Shown one piece after another: positions 60,405-64,000 of a stretch of DNA of 64,000 bases (within the stretch, counting starts at the first letter, position 1; the number at the start of each line of letters is the position of its first letter). The stretch is from Azorhizobium doebereinerae UFLA1-100. GTDB taxonomy: Bacteria; Pseudomonadota; Alphaproteobacteria; Rhizobiales; Xanthobacteraceae. The position numbers were made by a program, and so were the translations under genes. The stretch is from assembly GCF_000473085.1 (NCBI RefSeq), contig NZ_AXBA01000001.1, forward strand, positions 186,001 through 250,000. Reading direction: 5' to 3'. The notes under the pieces are model-generated. The model had not been told where the DNA came from. It did not search any database and saw only the letters and a list, made by a program, of their open reading frames with translations.

Positions 60405-61718
60405 ATGCAGGCAGACCCTCCCGGCTCCACAGGCACCACCCGGCCCACGGGCACGCGCGGGCGGGTGATGCTCTGCGCGATGAATTTCGCCCCCGAGCCA
60501 ACCGGCGCCGGGCGCTATGCCGGGGAACTGGCGCAGGGCCTCGCCGCGCGCGGCCACGAGGTGGAGGTCATCGCGGCGCCGCCGCATTATCCCGGCTGGC
60601 ACGTGCGCCCGCCCTATTCCGCCTGGCGCTACCGGCGGGAGCGGCACCAGGGCCTGCCCGTCACCCGCTGCCCGCTGCTGCTGCGCAATGCCGGCGCCGG
60701 CATCGGCCGGCTGCTTGCCCCGCTCAGCTTCGCCCTCTCCGCCGCCCCGGTGATGGCCTGGCGCATCCTGCGGTTCCGGCCGCGGACGGTGATCTGCGTC
60801 GAGCCGACCCTGCTGGCGGCGCCCGCCGCGCTCCTCGCCGCCCGGCTCGCGGGCGCGCGGACCGTGCTGCACGTGCAGGACCTGGAAGTGGACGCGGCCT
60901 TCGCGGTCGGCCATCTGCCGGCCGGCGGCCGGGTGGCGCGCCTCGCCGCCTGGTTCGACCGCGCCATGCTGACGCGGTTCGACCGGGTGGTGACCATCTC
61001 CGATCGCATGGCCGAGCGCCTGGAGCGGAAGGGCGTCGCCGCCGCCCGGATCGCGGTGGTGCGGAACTGGGTCGATACCACGCGCATCCATCCCCTGCCC
61101 GGCCCGAGCCCCTACCGCGCCGAACTCGGCTTCGCGGACGGCGATTTCGTCGTGCTGTATGCCGGCCAGATCGGCCCCAAGCAGGCGCTGCACCAGATCC
61201 TGGAGGCGGCCGAACGGCTGGCCCATGTGCCCGGCCTGCACTTCGTCATCGCCGGCGAGGGCCCCGCGAAGGCGGCGCTGGCGCAGCGCTTCGGCCACCT
61301 GCCCCAGGTCCGCTTCCTCGGCCTCCAGCCCGAGGCGCGGCTCAATGCCTTCCTCAACCTCGCCGATTGCCACGTGCTGCCGCAGGACCCCTCGGTGGAG
61401 GATTTCGTGCTGCCCTCCAAGCTCGGCGGCATGCTGGCGAGCGGCAGGCCGGTGCTGGCGGTGGCGCAGCCGGCGAGCGAGCTGGCCGCCTTCCTCGGCG
61501 GGGCGGCGCTGCTGGTCTCACCGGAGCGCCTCGCCGACATGGACGCCCACCTGGTCCGCCTCGCCGGCGACCCCGCCGCGCCCGAGCGCGGGGCCGAGGC
61601 GCGGGACCGGCGCCTTGCATTGGCAAGCCGTCTCGCCATTGATAGGAACATCGATGCGTTCGCCGCCCTCCTGGAGCTTCCCCGCAGCCCCAACGGAAGC
61701 GGATCGCGGCAGGCGTGA
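60405..61718 (+). CDS. Glycosyltransferase family 4 (WcaI-like)
   Basis: About 437 residues from ATG 60405; ATG 60468 (MLCAMNFAPEPTG), with GGGCGGG upstream, is an alternative but would cut the first beta-strand. The N-terminal donor-side loop MNFAPEPTGAGRYAGELAQGL and YPGWHVRPPYSAWR match WcaI-type enzymes of colanic-acid-like synthesis. The GT-B C-terminal domain has VVLYAGQIGPKQALHQILEAA, FVIAGEGPAK and the DPSVEDFVLPSKLGGMLASGRPVLAV donor site. It is cytosolic or peripheral and adds a sugar to a lipid-linked repeat unit. It is the first visible gene of the polysaccharide cluster; the preceding 227 bp hold no gene. Confidence 0.88.
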   Translation: MQADPPGSTGTTRPTGTRGRVMLCAMNFAPEPTGAGRYAGELAQGLAARGHEVEVIAAPPHYPGWHVRPPYSAWRYRRERHQGLPVTRCPLLLRNAGAGIGRLLAPLSFALSAAPVMAWRILRFRPRTVICVEPTLLAAPAALLAARLAGARTVLHVQDLEVDAAFAVGHLPAGGRVARLAAWFDRAMLTRFDRVVTISDRMAERLERKGVAAARIAVVRNWVDTTRIHPLPGPSPYRAELGFADGDFVVLYAGQIGPKQALHQILEAAERLAHVPGLHFVIAGEGPAKAALAQRFGHLPQVRFLGLQPEARLNAFLNLADCHVLPQDPSVEDFVLPSKLGGMLASGRPVLAVAQPASELAAFLGGAALLVSPERLADMDAHLVRLAGDPAAPERGAEARDRRLALASRLAIDRNIDAFAALLELPRSPNGSGSRQA

Positions 61719-61803
61719 GACCTGCCCATGATGGTCACGCCCGTGACGGCTGCTCCCACGGGCCGCCGCGCATGAGTGCCGCGCGCATGACAAGGGTCCG
61801 GGG

Positions 61804-63051
61804 ATGTACCGCAGGCTGTTGTTGAACATCGTCGGCGGTTTCTTCGCCCGCTCGGTCAACCTCGCCACCTCGCTGGTGCTGGTGCCCTTGACCGTGGGCG
61901 GCCTCGGCAGCGAGGCCTACGGCATCTTCGCCATGGCGCTGTCGGCGACGGCGGTGTTCGCCTATTCCGACCTCGGCCTCGGCCTCGCGGTGGTGAACCA
62001 GATCGCCGGCTCCAGCGCGGGCGGCGCCCGCGCGGCCATCACCCGCACCTGGGTGTTCCTGTGCGGCATCGCCTGCGGGCTGGCCGCCCTCGGCCTGCTC
62101 CTGCTGCTGGGCGGCGGCCTGCCCGGCCTGCCCTTCGGCGCCACCGGGCGGGCGCTGACGCTGGCGCTCATCGTCACCGCAATGGGCATCCCCTCGGCGC
62201 TCGCCACCCGCATCCTGTTCGCCCTCAACCGCAACTTCGAGGCCAATCTGTGGATCGCCGCCGGCAAGGTGGCGGCGGTGGCGGCGGTCGGCGCCTGCCG
62301 CTTTTTCGATGCCGGGCTCGACCTCTATCTCACCGCCCTCCTCGGCGCGCCGATCGCCGTCAACTGGCTGATGACGGCGGTGGTCTTCCTGCGCCAGCGG
62401 CCCGACCTCAGGCCCGCCCGCGCCGATCTGGAGATCCGGGCGCTGCCGGCGGACCTGCGGCGCGGGCTCGCCTTCACCGTGCTCCAGCTCGGCATCTTCG
62501 CGGAAACCGGCGTCGATAACCTGCTGGTCGGCGCCATCCGGGGCCATGACGCGGTCTATGCCTATGACCTGATGGCGCGGCTGTTCGGCTATATCGCCGC
62601 GCTGGTGTCCATCGGCGCCTTCCCGCTGTGGCCGGCGCTGCGCGAGATGCTGGCGGGCGGCGGCAACGCCAACGCCCGCCGGCTCTACCGGCTGGCGGTG
62701 GGCGCGGCCGCGCTCGGCGCCCTCGTCCTCGCCGTGGTCTTCGTGCGCTATCACGCGGCGATCATCACCCTGTGGTCGGGCCTCGCCTATGCGCCCGATA
62801 CGCCGCTCGCCGCCGCCATGGGGCTGTTCGCGGTGCTGACCTCGGTGGCGACGATCCAGAGCATGGCGCTCAACGCCAGCAATGCCATCGCCTATCAGGT
62901 GGCGATCCAACTCGCGGTCATCCCCGTCCTGTTCACGCTCAAGGCGCTGCTGCTGGCGAACGTGTCGGAGAGCGCCATGGTGCTGAGCGTCTGCGCGGTC
63001 TATCTCGTGCGCATCGCGCTGTTCCAGCGCCGGCTGGGGGGCCGGCCGTGA
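61804..63051 (+). CDS. Polysaccharide repeat-unit flippase (Wzx / oligosaccharide flippase family)
   Basis: A 415-residue membrane protein of the MATE-like polysaccharide-synthesis superfamily with about twelve helices. It starts YRRLLLNIVGGFFARSVNLATSLVLVPLTVGGLGSEAYG, the typical first-helix pattern in which a conserved Gly-x-x-x-Tyr-Gly closes the segment. It should move undecaprenyl-linked oligosaccharides across the inner membrane. Its stop overlaps the GTG of the next glycosyltransferase by four bases (GTGA), so the genes are coupled. No Wzy polymerase is seen before the window ends. Confidence 0.87.
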   Translation: MYRRLLLNIVGGFFARSVNLATSLVLVPLTVGGLGSEAYGIFAMALSATAVFAYSDLGLGLAVVNQIAGSSAGGARAAITRTWVFLCGIACGLAALGLLLLLGGGLPGLPFGATGRALTLALIVTAMGIPSALATRILFALNRNFEANLWIAAGKVAAVAAVGACRFFDAGLDLYLTALLGAPIAVNWLMTAVVFLRQRPDLRPARADLEIRALPADLRRGLAFTVLQLGIFAETGVDNLLVGAIRGHDAVYAYDLMARLFGYIAALVSIGAFPLWPALREMLAGGGNANARRLYRLAVGAAALGALVLAVVFVRYHAAIITLWSGLAYAPDTPLAAAMGLFAVLTSVATIQSMALNASNAIAYQVAIQLAVIPVLFTLKALLLANVSESAMVLSVCAVYLVRIALFQRRLGGRP

Positions 63052-64000
63052 GCGCCCGGCGCGGCGGCGCGCCGATCCGCGTGTTCGTGGACACGCCGCG
63101 CTGGTTCATCCGCCCGCGCAACACCGACTGGCGCTACATGAACGGCCTCGCGCGGCTGGAGGAGCATGTGCCGGTCCGCATGATCTACGGGGCGAGCCTC
63201 GCCGACGCCGCGCAGGAATCCCTCCATTACCTCGGCCGGCGCCTCGCGCCGGCGCGCCCGGCCGATAGCGCGGACTATGCCCGCTCCGGCGCCCCGGTCG
63301 CGGCGGCGGCCAGGGGCGCCGACCTCGTGCTGTCGCACCGGCGCTTTCCGCTCGGCCTGCCGCAGCCGGTGGTCTGGCACTATGCCGTGCTCGATCCGCA
63401 GATGCAGGGCGCGGCGGGCGTCTCCCCGCAGGAGGTGGAGGCGCAATATGCCGGCCAGGAGCCGCTCTATGCCCGCGCCGCGCGCGTGCAGGTGCCGACC
63501 CAGGCCGAGGCGGCGCGGCATGCGGCGCGCTTCCCGCATCTGGCCGCGCGCTTCGTGCCCTGCCCGTTCTTCCTGCCGCACATCACGCCGATCACCGACG
63601 ACGCGCTGCGCGCCAAGCACGGCGAGGACGCCCGCCTCGCGGTCTCGTTCGTCGGCCGCGCGGCCCGCCGCAAGGGGCTCGACCTGGTGCTGGAGGCCAT
63701 CGCCGCCCTGCCCGTGGCCGAACGCCGGCGTATCGATCTGTCCGTGGTCTCGCCCGAGCGGCCGGCGGCGCCCGGCGGCCTGACGCTCCGCCACATCCCG
63801 TCCGCCACGCCGCGCGAGGTGCAGGCGCTGATGGCGGCGAGCCACGTCTTCCTGATGCCCAGCCGGTTCGAATCCTTCGGCTTCACCCTGATCGAGGCCA
63901 TGGCCCAGGGCTGCGCCGTGATCGGCCCCGATGGCGAGGTGCAGCGCGAGATCCTGGCGGAGGGCGCCGCCGGCTGCCCCGTCGGCGCCGACGCCGGGGC
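63048..64000 (+). CDS. Glycosyltransferase family 4 (3' end outside the window)
   Basis: The GTG at 63048 overlaps the flippase stop, and the frame stays open to the last base, giving 317 residues of an incomplete protein. The N-terminal part (IRVFVDTPRWFIRPRNTDWRY) precedes a GT-B C-terminal domain with SFVGRAARRKGLDLVLEAI (about 200-218) and the donor-site E-x7-E region SRFESFGFTLIEAMAQGCAVIG (about 275-296). Retaining GT4 enzymes use nucleotide sugars. It belongs to the polysaccharide cluster together with the flippase. Confidence 0.85.
   Translation, partial: MSARRGGAPIRVFVDTPRWFIRPRNTDWRYMNGLARLEEHVPVRMIYGASLADAAQESLHYLGRRLAPARPADSADYARSGAPVAAAARGADLVLSHRRFPLGLPQPVVWHYAVLDPQMQGAAGVSPQEVEAQYAGQEPLYARAARVQVPTQAEAARHAARFPHLAARFVPCPFFLPHITPITDDALRAKHGEDARLAVSFVGRAARRKGLDLVLEAIAALPVAERRRIDLSVVSPERPAAPGGLTLRHIPSATPREVQALMAASHVFLMPSRFESFGFTLIEAMAQGCAVIGPDGEVQREILAEGAAGCPVGADAG

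Noticed and set aside
60164-61642. 492-codon plus-strand frame overlapping the first glycosyltransferase
   Set aside because: Arg/Pro/Ala-rich shadow; the adjacent frame contains clear GT4 motifs.

Overview
The window is high-GC, gene-dense chromosomal DNA of an alphaproteobacterium. The order tpiA / ppiD-trpE-trpG-trpD-trpC / moaC-moeA-lexA / comEC / gltX and the block rlpA-dacC-tmk-holB-metG are typical of Hyphomicrobiales (Rhizobiales). The overall flavour suggests the Xanthobacteraceae (Azorhizobium/Xanthobacter relatives). That placement is inferred from gene order and protein character, not from a phylogeny.

Layout. 1-11.6 kb: the end of an enolase-superfamily epimerase, an MFS transporter, tpiA, a PpiD-type chaperone, the tryptophan genes closed by a clear terminator, a DUF2147 protein, molybdenum cofactor genes and lexA behind candidate SOS boxes. 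11.7-18 kb: comEC (with a possible frame break near its 3' end), gltX, a TusA-like protein, an M20 amidohydrolase and tRNA-Lys. 18-40 kb: mixed housekeeping genes (rplM-rpsI, ctaA, metY, tatD, bioY, metG, holB, tmk, rlpA), an lrgAB pair with a divergent LysR regulator, an orphan polysaccharide co-polymerase-like protein, and a DacF-type carboxypeptidase homologue that has lost two of its three active-site motifs.

40.68-55.25 kb is a 14.6 kb integrative and mobilizable genomic island inserted in the 3' end of tRNA-Ser(TGA). It is bounded by a 19-bp perfect direct repeat (40681-40699 and 55228-55246). A tyrosine recombinase sits next to the left end, with two tandem copies of a 13-bp repeat before it and an inverted near-copy close to the right end, probably integrase arm sites. 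The island encodes a plasmid-type replication protein, a DUF3102-like protein (frame-broken), a MobC/relaxase module with a candidate oriT, and a small gene nested in another frame inside the relaxase gene. Its cargo is probably anti-phage defence: a single-chain MmeI-like restriction-methylation enzyme, and a zinc-hook AAA ATPase of the RloC/PrrC type with a run of 12 G at its 5' end.

55.4-60.2 kb: a Sel1-repeat protein, a Tat-exported alpha/beta hydrolase, a quinone-oxidoreductase-like enzyme and its divergent LysR regulator. 60.4-64 kb: the start of an exopolysaccharide cluster (two glycosyltransferases around a flippase), which runs off the right edge.
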